Of a stretch of 64,000 nucleotides of DNA, positions 35,408-47,949 are shown piece by piece (positions within the stretch are counted from its first letter, which is position 1; each line of letters opens with the position of its first letter). Under the pieces are notes generated by a model, which was not told the origin of the DNA, did no database searches, and saw only the letters and a program-made list of their open reading frames with translations. The stretch is taken from positions 2,367,614 to 2,431,613 of the forward strand of contig NW_003101682.1 of NCBI RefSeq assembly GCF_000003855.2, written 5' to 3'. This DNA comes from Blastomyces gilchristii SLH14081. Its lineage: Eukaryota > Ascomycota > Eurotiomycetes > Onygenales > Ajellomycetaceae. The translations under genes were made by a program, and so were the position numbers.

Positions 35408-37799
35408 AGCCACTGGAGTGATTCTTGCAAAACCTAATAGAAAAACTTCAATTCCTAAGTCATATAGAGTAATATCTCTATTAAACTGTCTAGGAAAGGT
35501 TTGGAAAAAGATAATAGCTACTTAACTATCTTTTATAAGCTCTATTAATAGCTCTCTTTTATTCAGTGAACAAATGAGAGATAGAAAACAATGTTCTGCA
35601 ATTGACACTGTTCTCTCAGTTGTTCATGATATTCAAATAGCAAAGCATGAAGATCTGGTCTCAACTGCAGTTTTTATTGATATAAAAGAAGCATTTGATC
35701 ATGTTTCAAAGTCAAAGTTAATTCAGACTTTGAAGATGTTAAAACTACCACTTTCTCTAATAAAATGAGTTGACTGTTTTATATCTAAAAGAATCATACA
35801 AATTTTCTTTGATGAAATGAAATAAGATAAGACTGAGATAATAATAGAAGTGTCACAAGAATCTTCAGTCTCACTCATTTTATTTGCAATATACACTGCA
35901 TATCTATTCAAAGATAGAAATATGAAAATAGTACAATCTCTGAGTTATATAGATGATATTGATCTAGTCTACAGCTCAAAAACTATCAAAGAGAATTTGA
36001 AAGTGATTGAAAAAGCTGTAAAGGAAATCTTTGTCAGAGCAGATATCAATCAAATTCAATTTGATATGAATAAAACTGAGTTAATTCATTTCTTTTCTAG
36101 ATTCAATGAGAAAGAACTATCTCTAACTCTTTTAAATAGAGAGATTAAACCCAGTTTAAATGTCAAATGATTAGAAGTATGGTTAAACTCCAAGTTGAAT
36201 TTTAAATATCATATTCAACAAAGAACTGTCAAGGCAGAAAGACTATTGAATAACATTATCAGACTATCAAATACAGAGAGAGGTCTATTCTTTCAGGCTA
36301 TGAAACAGTTATATATAGCCTGTATTACCTCAGTAGCTGATTATGAAGTTCAAGTTTGATGAAATAATTAAGGAAATTTCACTGAACTCTTTCAAAGTCT
36401 GCAAAACAGAGCTTTGAGAAAAATTCTGAGAGCATTCAAATCATCTTCTATTAAAGTAATGAAAATTGTAGCTTCAATTTCCTCTTCTGCTATTAGATTT
36501 GAAAAGACCTGTATGAACTATACTCTGAGAGTTATAAAGATGAGCTCAAATCATATAATCAGAGAAAGAGTCTCTTCTTCATTTTCATTAATTAACTCTG
36601 AAAATGAACTGAATTGTAATAGATTTCTGAACTGAAATGAAAATAATTCTTCAAAGAAAATGCCTTCTCAACTGTACAGACTATACTCACTGATTAAAAA
36701 TCAATTTTCTTCTTTAAATGTTGAAAAAGTTGATCATGAGAAGTTATCTCTCTGAAGAGAAAAGCTTGAATCTCTTATAGACTTGCAAATAAGTGAACTA
36801 TCTAAAGAGAAAGAATATAAACAGTATTTGAAGAGAATTTCTACAATCAATATAAAAGACTCTATTCTGATTTATTCAGATGACTCAAAAAATGAGAATT
36901 TGAACAGATTAGATGCAGGCATTGCTTATACTGAAGATAATATTAATTTTATCTCAGATTTCTGAAATTTAGACTGTGAATCTGAAGTCTTTGACACTGA
37001 ACTATTTGTAATAGTGAAAGCTTTCAAACTTATTGAAATAAAATCTTATAAAAGAGAAAATAGTTTGAAAGAGACATGAATATTCTCTGATAGTCAAGCT
37101 GCTTTAAAAAGACTTAGAAATAGTCAGATTCATAATGATCAAATGAATCTTAAACTGATCTTAAACTCTGTTTTAAAAATTCAAAAGAGAAGAATATTAA
37201 AGCTGATAATTCATCTACACTGAGTTTCTACTCATATGAATATTCATGACAATGAATTGGCTAATTCAGCTGTAAAAAAAGATTTAGAATTAAGCAGATC
37301 TATTCAAAGAATTGTGTTCTGATCTTTTATAAAGAGAAAAATAAAAGAATCTTGTTTAGACAAGTGAAATGAAAGCTGGCAGAAACAAAAGAAGAGTATA
37401 CATTATTCAAGATTTGAAACAAAACCTAAGTGAAAATCTTGTTCAATTAAATGTAAAAAGAAAATATTCTCATCTATAATACAGCTGAAATTAGAACATG
37501 ACTATTTTAAATCTTATATACAAAGATTTGATGATAGATTTGATTCAATAGAATGCTCATTCTGCAACACAAATGAGAATTCTGAGTATATTGCAATGCA
37601 CTGTGTATTATACAACAGTCTCAGAGTCAGATTGAAAGAGAAGTATGATCTAAATTAATTAAATATGAGATTCTTATTCTCAACTGAGACAGGAATTAAA
37701 TACTTAATAGACTTTCTATCAGAAACTCAAGCAGCTACAAGAAAATGGCTGAATTCAGAAATATCTGAATATGAAGAGGAGGAAATTAATCAGATATAG
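35408..37799 (+). pseudogene. LINE copy 2 ORF2, degenerate
   Basis: Same frame throughout, ending TAG 37797-37799. It keeps the RT box YIDDIDLVYSS (about 35946-35978), lost in copy 1, plus RNase H and the C-terminal Cys motif (CSFCNTNENSEYIAMHC). It is broken by TGA at Trp positions. Very similar to copy 1 from ~36560 to ~37190, suggesting recent common origin; differences concentrate in mutable C/G sites. Confidence 0.87.
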
Positions 37800-38167
37800 T
37801 CTGTTAAAACAGCTATATACTATCTTTTAATAATTTGTTTTATTACAGTCTCTTTTTATTTTACTTTACTTTTTTCTTTCTATTCTTTTCTATCTATTTA
37901 TTTAATGTGTCTATCTTTAAGACTGTGTTCTCTTTTCTTTTGTCATGTCAAATGGTTTCAAAGTATCAGAAGATGTTAAAATACTGTAATTTGTAAACAG
38001 TTTTTGTATTCTGGGCTGGAATCTTCTGATTTTGCATATCTGAAATTGATAAATGTATAATAGTTAACTTTATAGATTTAGGAAAAACCCTGAGAACTTT
38101 TAGTTCTCAGGTAGATGTCATAGTCTCTGACTGCATACATCTATAATTGAAGAATAATAATAATAAT
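35408..38167 (+). mobile_element. Tad-like LINE, copy 2 (5' truncated, 2.76 kb)
   Basis: Flanked by the exact 15-bp duplication AAATCTTCAGTTGTA (35393-35407 and 38168-38182) within the Gypsy-A protease region. It starts in the RT part of ORF2 and ends with hairpin 38089-38111, TATAATTGAAGAATAAT and an (AAT)n tail. Variable-length duplication, 5' truncation and 3' tail are hallmarks of target-primed reverse transcription. Confidence 0.95.
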
Positions 38168-38182
38168 AAATCTTCAGTTGTA

Positions 38183-41100
38183 TGATATTACAAGCTTCAG
38201 CATATTTTCTTATCAAAACCTCAACTTCTCACAGAATTTGATGACTCAAAAGACATTTGTATCTATTACATGATGAAGTTGAAGATAGATGTTAAAGAAT
38301 ATCAATGTGAAGATGTCTACACATATGAAGTTGATAATCTTTATTATAATCTTATATTAGAACTGGCCTGGCTATCTGAACAAGGCATCTTGTTAAACAC
38401 TTAAAACAGAAGCTTAATATTCCCTAACAATGATAGAGTTTATAAAGATGATATTCACAAGACTATGAACCTGACACAGATCTCTGTCAACATCTATAAA
38501 ATGCTCAGAAAAAGAAGTCACTGAAAGAATCACTGATAGCAGAATCATGTGTCAATCTATTTCATCAGTCTAGTCAATATCAATAAGGCTCTAGAAAAGT
38601 TATCCTGTGTTATAACAACAGATTCTTGTATGAAACTCTCTTAACAATATCATGAATATTTAGATATCTTCTGACAAGATAATAATGCTACAAATCTATC
38701 TCTCTTATGAGGTTCAGAAGTGAATCACAGTATTAAATTGAAAAAGAAGAATAGTAAGAACTCTGAATTATTATAAGACTCTCTTTATAATATGTTCTGA
38801 GATGAACTTCTTCTTCTTTGAAAGACACTCAATGATCTGTTGAATAAGAGATTCATATATATTAGCAACTTTTCACTACAGCTTCTATTCTCTTTGCAAA
38901 GAAATCAGGTGAAGAACTTCAATTTTATATAAACTATTGAGAATTGAACAGATTAATTAAGAAGAATCACTATTCTTTATCTCTTATCAATGAAACCCTA
39001 GCTCGCATTGAACAACCTCAATGATTTACAAAATTAGATATCATCACTGTGTTTCATAAAATCTGTATTACTGAAGAAGATGAATGGCTTACAGCATTCT
39101 GAACATGTTATAATTTCTTTGAATGAATAGTTACATTCTTTGAACTGATCAATGGCTTCAGTATATTTCAGAAGTATATCAACTGAGCACTCTGAAATTT
39201 TCTTGATGAATTTACATCTGTATATCTCAATAACATTCTCATCTTCACTAATGAGTTCAGAAAAGAATATCAAGAACATGTGTAAAAGAGTATTACAACA
39301 ATTATGAGAAGCAGAACTATCAATAGATATTGACAAGTGTGACTTTGAATCAAGAGTATCAAATATCTAGGTTTTATCATAGAAGCTGATAAGAGAATTT
39401 GAAAAAAATTCAAGAAAGTCTCTGCTAATCTTGAATGAGAAGCTTCAAGAACTGTAAAAGATATAAGAAGCATCATCAGATTTACTAACTTCTATCAGTG
39501 ATTTATAAGAAACATATCAGATAACACAAGATCACTTACAGAACTTAACAGAAAGNNNNNNNNNNNNNNNNNNNNNNNNNNNNNNNNNNNNNNNNNNNNN
39601 NNNNNNNNNNNNNNNNNNNNNNNNNNNNNNNNNNNNNNNNNNNNNNNNNNNNNNNCAATATCTCTCTACTAATGACATTTAACTCTGATTATGAAACAGT
39701 TATTGAAGCTGACTTCTCTGACTATGTTACAGAGAGAGCTATATTGCAATATAATGATAAAGATATCTTACAATCATATGTCTTCATGTCTAAGAAACTG
39801 AGTCTCACTGAATACAACTATGAGATCTATGATAAGGCACTTCTTACAATTGTACACTGTCTAGAGGAATAAGACTCTGAACTCTGAAGCATCTCTGAAT
39901 TTGAGATAATCACAGATTATAAGAATCTCAAGCACTTTACAATCATCTGTAAACTTATCAAATGATAGATATAATAATCTGAATTTCTAAGCTGCTTTCA
40001 TTTTATAATACACTACTGTCCTAGCAGTCAGAACTTGATGACAGACACTCTCTTATAATGAGAACAAGATATGCTGTCTGATATGACAGACATGCACTGA
40101 ATGAACTGAGAGCATTAGCTCTTAGATCTGAAGATATTGATTGATTAAGATAGAATAACTTATGACACTATGAATACTTCTCTGATTAGAACACTCTCTC
40201 TCTGAACTGATACTAATATTGATATCTTCACTTCTTCTACACTGAATGAACTGTAGCATACAGCAGCTCAGATTCATGAACTTCTTCAGACTCTCACTGA
40301 AGCAGTATGTTAAGAAGCACTCTGATTTCCCTCAGAACTACATATAAGAACTGATATCTCAGAATGTTCAATTAATGATAATAACACTTTACAATTCTGT
40401 GAATGATACTGAGTCTCTCACTTCAAACTCTTATGCATCGGAATAATGCAAGAGATACATGATTTGTGTATAACTGGTTATTTAGACTGTGAATAACTGT
40501 ATTGAATAATCTCTCAAGAATTCTACTAGTTTAAGATATTAAATAGTATCAGATATTTTGTCTGAAACTGTAACTGTTATTCTTTCATCATCTTATAAAA
40601 GAACTGTAGAAAAGACCTGCTGAAATTACTTAATATCTCTGATAGAATCTGATAAGATGTGATAATTAACTTCACTGTTGATCTTTTGAAGAGTAAAGAT
40701 TGTAGAAACATTCTGATCATTATGAATTAATTAAGCAAAGATATAATATTGAAACCTTGTAATAAGATGAATACTGAACAAGTCACTGAAGCTTTTCTAC
40801 AGAGCTCATTCTATTAGATGTATGAATTACTGAGATCTATAGTATCAGATCAGAGCTGTCAATTCATGAGCACTCTCTGAACAAGAATCTGTCAAGTTCT
40901 CAAGATTACACACTATCTGTCAACTGTCTATCACTCTGAGACTGATGATGCATCAGAACAGATAATTCAGACTGTAAAGAATTATCTCTGTAAGTTCTGT
41001 AATCACTTATAAGATAATTAGCATGACCTGCTTCTACATGCAGAGGTCACTATCAATGAATGAGATGTCATTTCAACAGGTGTAAGCCTGTTCTTCCTCA

Positions 41101-41640
41101 TACACAGTTATCACATGAAGATGTTAAATCTTCTAGAGATCACATAGTTCATATCAAACCTCTGCAGCTCAATTCAGATCACTGATAATATAGTAACAAA
41201 GCTTGAAGATGTCTGTAACTGAGTAGAGGCCTTTATAGCAACTATGAAACAAGATCAAGAGAATCAAATCAATGTTCATCAAGATCTCACTGAATAATAT
41301 AAGATAGAAGACTTGATGTGATTGAATCTTAAGAATATACAGATCACACATTCATCTTGTACACTGAATTACTACTATATCAAGTATAAAGTGATAGAAG
41401 TTCTAGATAGTCATGACTACTATCTTAACACATTATTAGAAATTCATGATATCTTTCACATAAGCTTGCTTCATTATGTTATCACTGACTTATTCTCTTC
41501 TTAACTGACTTTCAACTGGCAGTCGCCAGCCATCATAGAAGAAGATAATGAGCTTGAGTGAGAGATTGAGAATATTCTTGATAAGAGACTCTGCAGCCAT
41601 AGCTGATAATATCTTATAAAATGAGTTGACTATAATTAAC
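38183..41640 (+). pseudogene. Gypsy-A copy 2 pol relic with chromodomain
   Basis: Continues protease, RT (about 38770-39480), RNase H (about 39530-40060, includes the gap), integrase (about 40500-41290) and chromodomain region (about 41540-41640). The RT box reads YLNN (about 39220-39231), both Asp lost, whereas copy 1 keeps YLDD. A conserved RNase H stretch, VIEADFSDYV, is readable after the gap (about 39700). Confidence 0.83.
39556..39655. other. Assembly gap (100 N)
   Basis: Exactly 100 undetermined bases in the RNase H part of Gypsy-A copy 2. The round number suggests a placeholder, so the true length is unknown. Confidence 0.99.
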
Positions 41641-41720
41641 TGATCTGAACTTCAAGTTTCATGTTATCTGAAACAGCAATTCTTGACTGATGAGAACTGC
41701 TTCTAAAAGAGAGAGACTAA

Positions 41721-42030
41721 TGTAATAAGCTGCACTCAATCAATTATATAGACTATTCTATTACACTTCACAGATTTCAACTACTTTATTCTTGAACATG
41801 TATGCTCTGATTCTCAGTCATTCTCAATTATCAATTCTCAGCTACTATGAATATATATAGATTCTTTCACTCTGAAGCCTCACTGCATACATCACTACAT
41901 ATGTGTATAAATATTCACTTCAATCACTGATTCTCACACTTTCTCTTTCTTTTCCTTCTCTAATATTTTTCTCTTTGTTATATAAGATCTATCAATATCA
42001 TACCGATCTATTCGGCGTAGGCCTCTTACA
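41721..42030 (+). repeat. 3' LTR of Gypsy-A copy 2 (310 bp)
   Basis: Preceded by the purine tract AAAGAGAGAGACTAA. It begins TGTAATAAGCTGCACTC and ends GGCGTAGGCCTCTTACA. Followed by the duplication TATAG. Confidence 0.92.
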
Positions 42031-42177
42031 TATAGAACCAGTTATCAACTGATTGACAGCATATATGCTGTATATAATATAAAGAAATAGATGAGTTTTT
42101 CTGCTGACTATATAGATCTTTCTTTCTCATCTCTGTTCAAATCAAACATATGATAAGTGAGTTTCTTATATATTGAT

Positions 42178-42690
42178 TTAAAATATGAAAAATGTAGTTA
42201 ATAAGTGACTTATAGATCTCTCATCATATTCTGTTCTATATATGAAATTCTCTGCAAAAGTGATGTATTTTAGAGACAAAGTTAACAGTAGTGACAGGAT
42301 TTTTTGAAAAGATCTTCTTCTCTTATGACACAATTTTTCTCTCTTCTTCTCATCTTCAATAGTGAGTGTATGAGAGCATTGTTCTTGTAAGATAATAAGA
42401 GATGTATTCTGACATTTTCTAGTGATTAAATGTCTTTGTGGTGCAGCTGCAGCCTCTATAACTGTTAAGAAAGCCAGGTTGAAGATGAAGACAGTGATAT
42501 CAATGAGCCGCGGAAGCATCACTTTCATTGTCATATCTCCTCCTTCTCCTGCATCTCTTGCAGCTGCAGTGATAGTAGCTGTGCCTTGCAGTGAGATGTT
42601 ATTTCTTCTGTCAGTCAGTTTATCTGTGTTCAGTTCTTTCTCTGCTTCTCTTATCACTGTTGTGACACTATCTCTCTCTTCAGTCAACAT
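42178..42690 (-). CDS. Unidentified 170-codon frame in the 3' part of Gypsy-C
   Basis: Not recognised. It is fully open, unusual beside the stop-riddled frames around it, and keeps GG and CG pairs (for example CCGCGGAAGC). The N-terminal part is charged and could form a coiled coil (EERDSVTTVIREAEKELN); the middle is Ala/Gly-rich; the C-terminal half is Lys/Arg-rich then hydrophobic. It lies downstream of the integrase and chromodomain of Gypsy-C and upstream of its 3' LTR, split from it only by Gypsy-A copy 2. It may be an extra element ORF, or a fragment of host DNA carried by the element. Expression is not supported by any signal I can see. Confidence 0.35.
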   Translation of the reverse strand: MLTEERDSVTTVIREAEKELNTDKLTDRRNNISLQGTATITAAARDAGEGGDMTMKVMLPRLIDITVFIFNLAFLTVIEAAAAPQRHLITRKCQNTSLIILQEQCSHTLTIEDEKKREKLCHKRRRSFQKILSLLLTLSLKYITFAENFIYRTEYDERSISHLLTTFFIF

Positions 42691-43597
42691 AATGATGTAT
42701 GACTCTGTATGATCATTTAAAGAGGACTCTGAGAAGAGCTTGATTCTGAGAATAGTAACTCTGAGAAGCTCAATCTGTAGTTTCTCTTCTGTGATATGTC
42801 TGAGCTCTGCTCAGAATACTGCTGAGTTGAGTCTGCAGAATTCTGCAGTTTCTTTATCTTCTCTCTGTAAAAAGACTCTGATATAATCTCTGACTGATAT
42901 TATCACAGTCTGTACTGCACTAAGTAGCTGAAGAAAGAGAAAATCTTATATACTTACTTCTTCTCTCACTTTTATTATTTCTGTTATACTTATAATAATA
43001 ACTTCTATCTCTCTGTAAGTATTATTTCACAGAAAGATGTCATATCAGCTCTGATAAGAAGCTCAGATGCTTAAGCAGTATAGAGTGAGAGTCTCGGAGC
43101 TTTAAGTATTAACAGATTCTATTAAGACTGAAGAGATCTCTCTTACTCATCTGTAAAAGAAAATGAAAGTGTAAGTCTCTGAGATAAAAAAATATCTTAG
43201 AATGACTAGTCTTAAGAAGAGATCAGCTGATACTACTATTAAAAGTATTACAGAGATTAATCACTGATTGAAGAGAATCTCACTTTAATTAAAGTAGATA
43301 ACTGAAATACTTTATAAATTAATAAGTTAATACTTTAAGTATCTCTTATACTCTTCTACAGTATACTTCTCTACAGTGCTGCAGTACTAACTTCTCAGCA
43401 GATAAAGATACTAATATCAGAGACTTCAATAATAAAGAATAAGTTTAATAAGAATATAACTATTAATAAGTAGACTCTAATCTCTCTTTTTACTTTTTTC
43501 AGTGAGCTGCAGCTCTATTAGAATAGTAGTAATCTGTGAATTAATAATATTAATCTTTATTAATTTCAAATATCTCTTTCTTCTCTTATTAATCACT
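42691..43597 (-). other. Gypsy-C 3' region between SINE and the 170-codon frame
   Basis: Mutated AT-rich sequence belonging to Gypsy-C. On the minus strand short fragments read toward the 42178-42690 frame (LREKLQIELLRVTILRIKL in another frame near 42760), but no domain is recognised. Confidence 0.45.
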
Positions 43598-43610
43598 TCA
43601 GAAATTTTAC

Positions 43611-43981
43611 TTTATTATTATTATTATTCTTCCATTATACTCATATGCAAGCGGAGCTTATGATGAGTCCTTGCGTGATGTTAAATACAGGCCAAGTGTT
43701 GGTTATACAGGAGGAAATACAGGTGTTGAGACCACGCCAAGATAACAAGAACATAGGAAATACAAAGAAGTGACAATTAAATACATACGATAATAACTTC
43801 CCAGCCCAGGAACATAGAGCAATTTTATTGAAGCGATTTGTACACCTCTGTATTTATTAGGAACCTGAGGTGCTTGGGTTCTGGATTTAATGTATCCCCT
43901 GCGGGTTTCGAACCCACACGCCCTGGTTTCCCACGCCAAGGCGCTACCGGGTGGCCGCATTAACCATTCGACCACCGGGGC
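43611..43981 (-). mobile_element. tRNA-derived SINE, full length and least mutated (371 bp)
   Basis: Flanked by the exact 13-bp duplication TCAGAAATTTTAC (43598-43610 and 43982-43994). On the minus strand it starts GCCCCGGTGGTCGAATGG. Box A is TGGTCGAATGGTTAATGC (43957-43974) and box B is GGGTTCGAAACCC (43903-43915); the head is ~88 bp, the size of a class II (Ser/Leu-type) tRNA. The 3' end has an imperfect hairpin (43639-43668), TATAATGGAAGAATAAT and an (AAT)n tail. It retains many CG and GG pairs while the surrounding Gypsy-C is mutated, so it inserted late. Confidence 0.94.
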
Positions 43982-43994
43982 TCAGAAATTTTAC

Positions 43995-46900
43995 ACTTGT
44001 ATAGTCTCATTAAACTTCTAAAAACTCTTTGAGAGAAAATAGAAGAAGAGTGCTATAAAGTTTACAAGACATCAGCTTATTACTGTGAGATTATCTTTAA
44101 AAAACTCTTGAAGAAAAATGAGAAGTCTTAAGTAGTATTTCTTACTTAATATCTCTGATGTATAACAGAGCAGTCTCTACTAGTCATCTTATAGCTTACA
44201 ATCTCTTTCTCAGTATTTTCTAAATACTCAAGTGATTCTCATGAATTCTCTGATAATAAATAATCTTCTTATTTAATGAGATATTAAAGCTTACTGTAAT
44301 ATGTTTCCTTATTCAATATTTTCTTTATAAGATATTCAGTATCACTCTTAATCTCAATATTATCTGACTAAGACAGCTCTGTCTTGAGATGTTACTTATA
44401 GAGCTTTAAATAGAAAATGTGAAAAATAGAATAAATTGATTTCAATTCTGAGAATAATTTCAACTTATATATCTGCTTACTCATCACTCATGTTACTGAG
44501 AAAGATTCTAGTCATCACTCACTGAGCTTCTTATATAATCTTATTATCTTGATATTCTTTACTGAAAGTAGTACTTGATTCTCTATTAAGAACTTCATTG
44601 AAAGATGTTTTGAATTATAGTATTCTGTCTACTACTTTTGAGTACAGTGAATACTTTTCACTGTCTTCTTATAAATTTTATTCAAAAGTTTCAATCTTAC
44701 TTTTACTTCTGATACTTCTGATACTCTGTTCTCTGTATCTATTCAACATTCTGACTGTCTATTCTTCTCTTTGAAATGTTGTTCACAACATCACTGAGTA
44801 ACAAAGAATTATATTCATAATAAGTATAGAAAGAAGATACTTTTAAGATTACATTCTTTGTATTATTCTATGTAAATTCAGTGATCAGAAGATATTTAAG
44901 TCAATCATTCCAATAATATAAATAGAATACTTGAAGATACTATTTTAATGTCTGATTCTGATGTTCAGTCTGATCATCTGTCTGTGAATGAAATGTAATA
45001 CTGAGAAGATGTCTTATTATAAGCTAATAGTAAAAAGCTGATCAGTATTTACTGATGAAGAGGAATTCTTGATCTATTATCAATGATCTCAGAGCACTGT
45101 GATCATGAATAATAGTATTTAAAAATAGGTCAGTCAATTCAGAGGCTTTAATCTTTTTATGAATAGAAATATATTTAATTATCTTTATAAAGTGATTAAT
45201 AATAATCAAAATTAAGTCATATTCTTTGACTCTTGTTAACTTTAGCAGATCAACTATGAAATTCATTGATAGATTCTGTTATAAGCTCTTTGAGATAGAT
45301 AGTGATATCAACTTACTGTATTACTTATACTGTGAAATCTTTATTCTTTGACAGATATTATAAGTTTTAATATACTCTTTGACATCTGTCTGAAGCTTGT
45401 CTTAAATATATTTATATTTTAGAAGCTTCTCAGTCTTCTCTAATCTGAAGTGTTCTGTAAGAAGATTATTATAATAAATTCTTAATAACTTCTGACACAC
45501 TGTTCTGCTATAAGAAATGAAGACTGAATTATTCAGCAGTAGAAGTTCATATTCTTCTAGTTATCAGTGACTTAGTTTCTTAGTGACACTATCTCACTCA
45601 GAGCCTATCTTTTTCAAGTTTAAATCAGATTCTTTCTTCTTCAACTTCTGAATTTAAGCTGTAGTACAGATGTTCTTCTTCTATAACTTATTAATAAATT
45701 TCAAAAGTAGTCAGATTGAAAGATTATAGACTATTTCATTCTTTATCAATTCAATGATAGTAAGATATAACATGAGAAGCTTATAATCTTCAGTATCAGT
45801 TCTCTGTAAGAATCCGAGTTTTCTTTCACCTTCTATACTGAGTCACACAGCTGTCTTATCAGTACTGTTTCTGAGCTTCAGAGAATCTTAATTCTCTACA
45901 GTCAGCTTTCTCTGCAGTGATAACAGAGATTCTTTTATAGAATTCTTCTCTATATTAATAATATTATAATCAGACTGTTTAGACAGTGTGTTAGTGAGAT
46001 TAAGCTGATCTGAACAGTATTGAATATAGAAATCATACTCTGAAAGCAGCTCTGCTCATCTAGCTTAATATTCTGTCAAGCTCTTTATTATTAAGAAGTA
46101 ATACAGCTTTACATGATCAGTGAGAACTTGTACTAAGTACTTACTACTCTGAAGATAATGTTATCAGATCTTAAAGAATTTAACAATTATTAATATCTCT
46201 TAATCATGAGTATTATATCTTCTCTATATAAGTAATAACTTCTTGAAGAAGAAGATCACTGATCTTCATTCATAGTATCTTATAGACTCTGTGAAAAAGT
46301 CTTCTCTCACAGACATTTCATTGTCTGTATTCTCAGAGATGATTATTCTCTGATTCTTTCAATGTTGAAAGATCTTTGATATTAACTGTGAAAAGATTTC
46401 ACAGATCTTATTCTCAAATATATCAGTCTCACACTCACTGAGTAAGTTGAGATTAAAGTGATTCAGCATTGTAATATCTGTAAAAGCTTGTTTTAATTCT
46501 GTAAATATCTACACAGTGTCTTGAGTGAGAATAAACAGTTCTGTTTTTCTGTCTTTCACACTTTTCTTTAACAGATCTGTAAGAGGAACAGTAATCTGTG
46601 AATATGTATAGATGAATTATCTGTAGAAGTTTATAAATTCTAGAAATATCTACATCTTATAATATATCTGCAGTGTCAGCCAGTTCTTGATAGTAAAGAC
46701 TCAGCTTCTGTTCATTGAAATACTATTCATCTTAATAATATAATCTAAGAAATCAATCTTCTGCATGTAGAATGAGCATTTTTCAGTATTTATATAGAAT
46801 TGATACTGTCTCAAGTGACTTAATACTTCTTGAACATGAGTATCATATTCTTTCTCTGTTTTCAAGAAGATTACAATATTGTCTAAGTATACTATGTAGA

Positions 46901-47900
46901 AGACATTGACAAGGCCTCACAGCATCTCATTTATATAGATCTGAAAGATGACTGAAGCATTACAAAGATCAAAAGATAAAACAAGATATTCAAAATTGCT
47001 GTACTTAGTATAAAAAGCTGTTTTTCAAACATCATCTTTATTAACTCTGATTCTATGATAGATATTCTGTATATCAATCTTTGAGAACATCTTTGCTTCA
47101 GATAATTGATTGATCATCTCATCAATTAATAATAATAAATAGTAATTCTTAACTATCATCTTATTAAGACCTCTGTAGTCTATGTATAGATGTAGTCTAC
47201 TGTTCTTCTTAAGTATAAAGAGTATAGATGTCTCTGTTAAACTCTTTGATAAATGTATTCAGTTCTTTGATTGTGTTTTCTCAAGATATTTATACAGAAC
47301 ATTTAATTCCTTTATAGATAAGTTATAAAGAGACTTATATACCACTGTTACACTGTCTTCAAGATAAATCTTATATTATATCTTAGTATCAGAAAACTTC
47401 ACTGCTTTTCTTTCTGAAAAGATATTCTTATACTCTGTAAAGAGATATTATATATATCTATCTTTAATAATGAATACTGCTGCTAATCTTGTAGTGAGAG
47501 TGATAACTTCTTTATCTATTCTTAAGTCTCAGTCATCTGCTATATAGTATATTAACTCTATCTTTTTCTCAAGATTCTTTCAATGAAACTCTTCAGATTT
47601 CTCTATTACTATCTCTTCATTAGTGAGATGATACTGTTATATCTGAGTAACTCAGTCAATGAGAGAATTGTTTTCTCTTAATTATAAAAGATCTAGAATG
47701 ATATTCTTATCTATGATATTAACTGCATAAAGAAGCAGACTGCTCTTCTTAAAGATTTCTTCTAAGTCTGTAGTCACACACTTCACTTAGATTATACTAA
47801 AATAGTAATACTTCATTTCATCAGTAAATTTTATATAATCTGATAAGTCTATCTTCTTTCAATTCTTTATCAAAGAAAAGAAATAGAATATAAAGTTGAT
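43995..47900 (-). pseudogene. Gypsy-C pol with chromodomain, degenerate
   Basis: Reading the minus strand: protease region (about 47600-47900), RT (about 46650-47210; KNSRLHLYIDYRGLNK, and YLDN at 46877-46888 in place of YLDD), RNase H (about 46000-46400), integrase (core at 45042-45266, open for 74 codons, with FIVDLLKLTRVKEYDLIL and IIDQEF) and a chromodomain (about 44225-44345, LNKETYYSKL-YLIK-EDYLLSENS-ESLEYLEN). The domain order and chromodomain place it among Ty3/Gypsy chromoviruses, a family distinct from Gypsy-A. Breaks are TGA, TAA and TAG. Confidence 0.82.
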
Positions 47901-47949
47901 ATTTACTCTGAAGTCAAGTAGATATCTCACTGATATCTTCTTATTCAGA

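Larger units (their letters stand above)
29137..42030 (+). mobile_element. Gypsy-A copy 2, complete, interrupted
   Basis: LTRs 29137-29446 and 41721-42030 (both 310 bp) with 5-bp duplication TATAG (29132-29136 and 42031-42035). Inside: gag to 30983, then a Copia-type element (30989-35378) in the protease region, 25 bp of protease sequence, a LINE (35408-38167), then protease to chromodomain (38183-41640). Removing the insertions gives ~5.7 kb. A 100-base assembly gap lies in the RNase H region. Confidence 0.93.

Noticed and set aside
43890..43981. A genuine tRNA gene (Ser/Leu-like) with box A and box B
   Set aside because: It is the head of a 371-bp unit with a 13-bp target duplication, a 3' hairpin and an (AAT)n tail, repeated elsewhere. 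No clean anticodon arm or acceptor stem forms.
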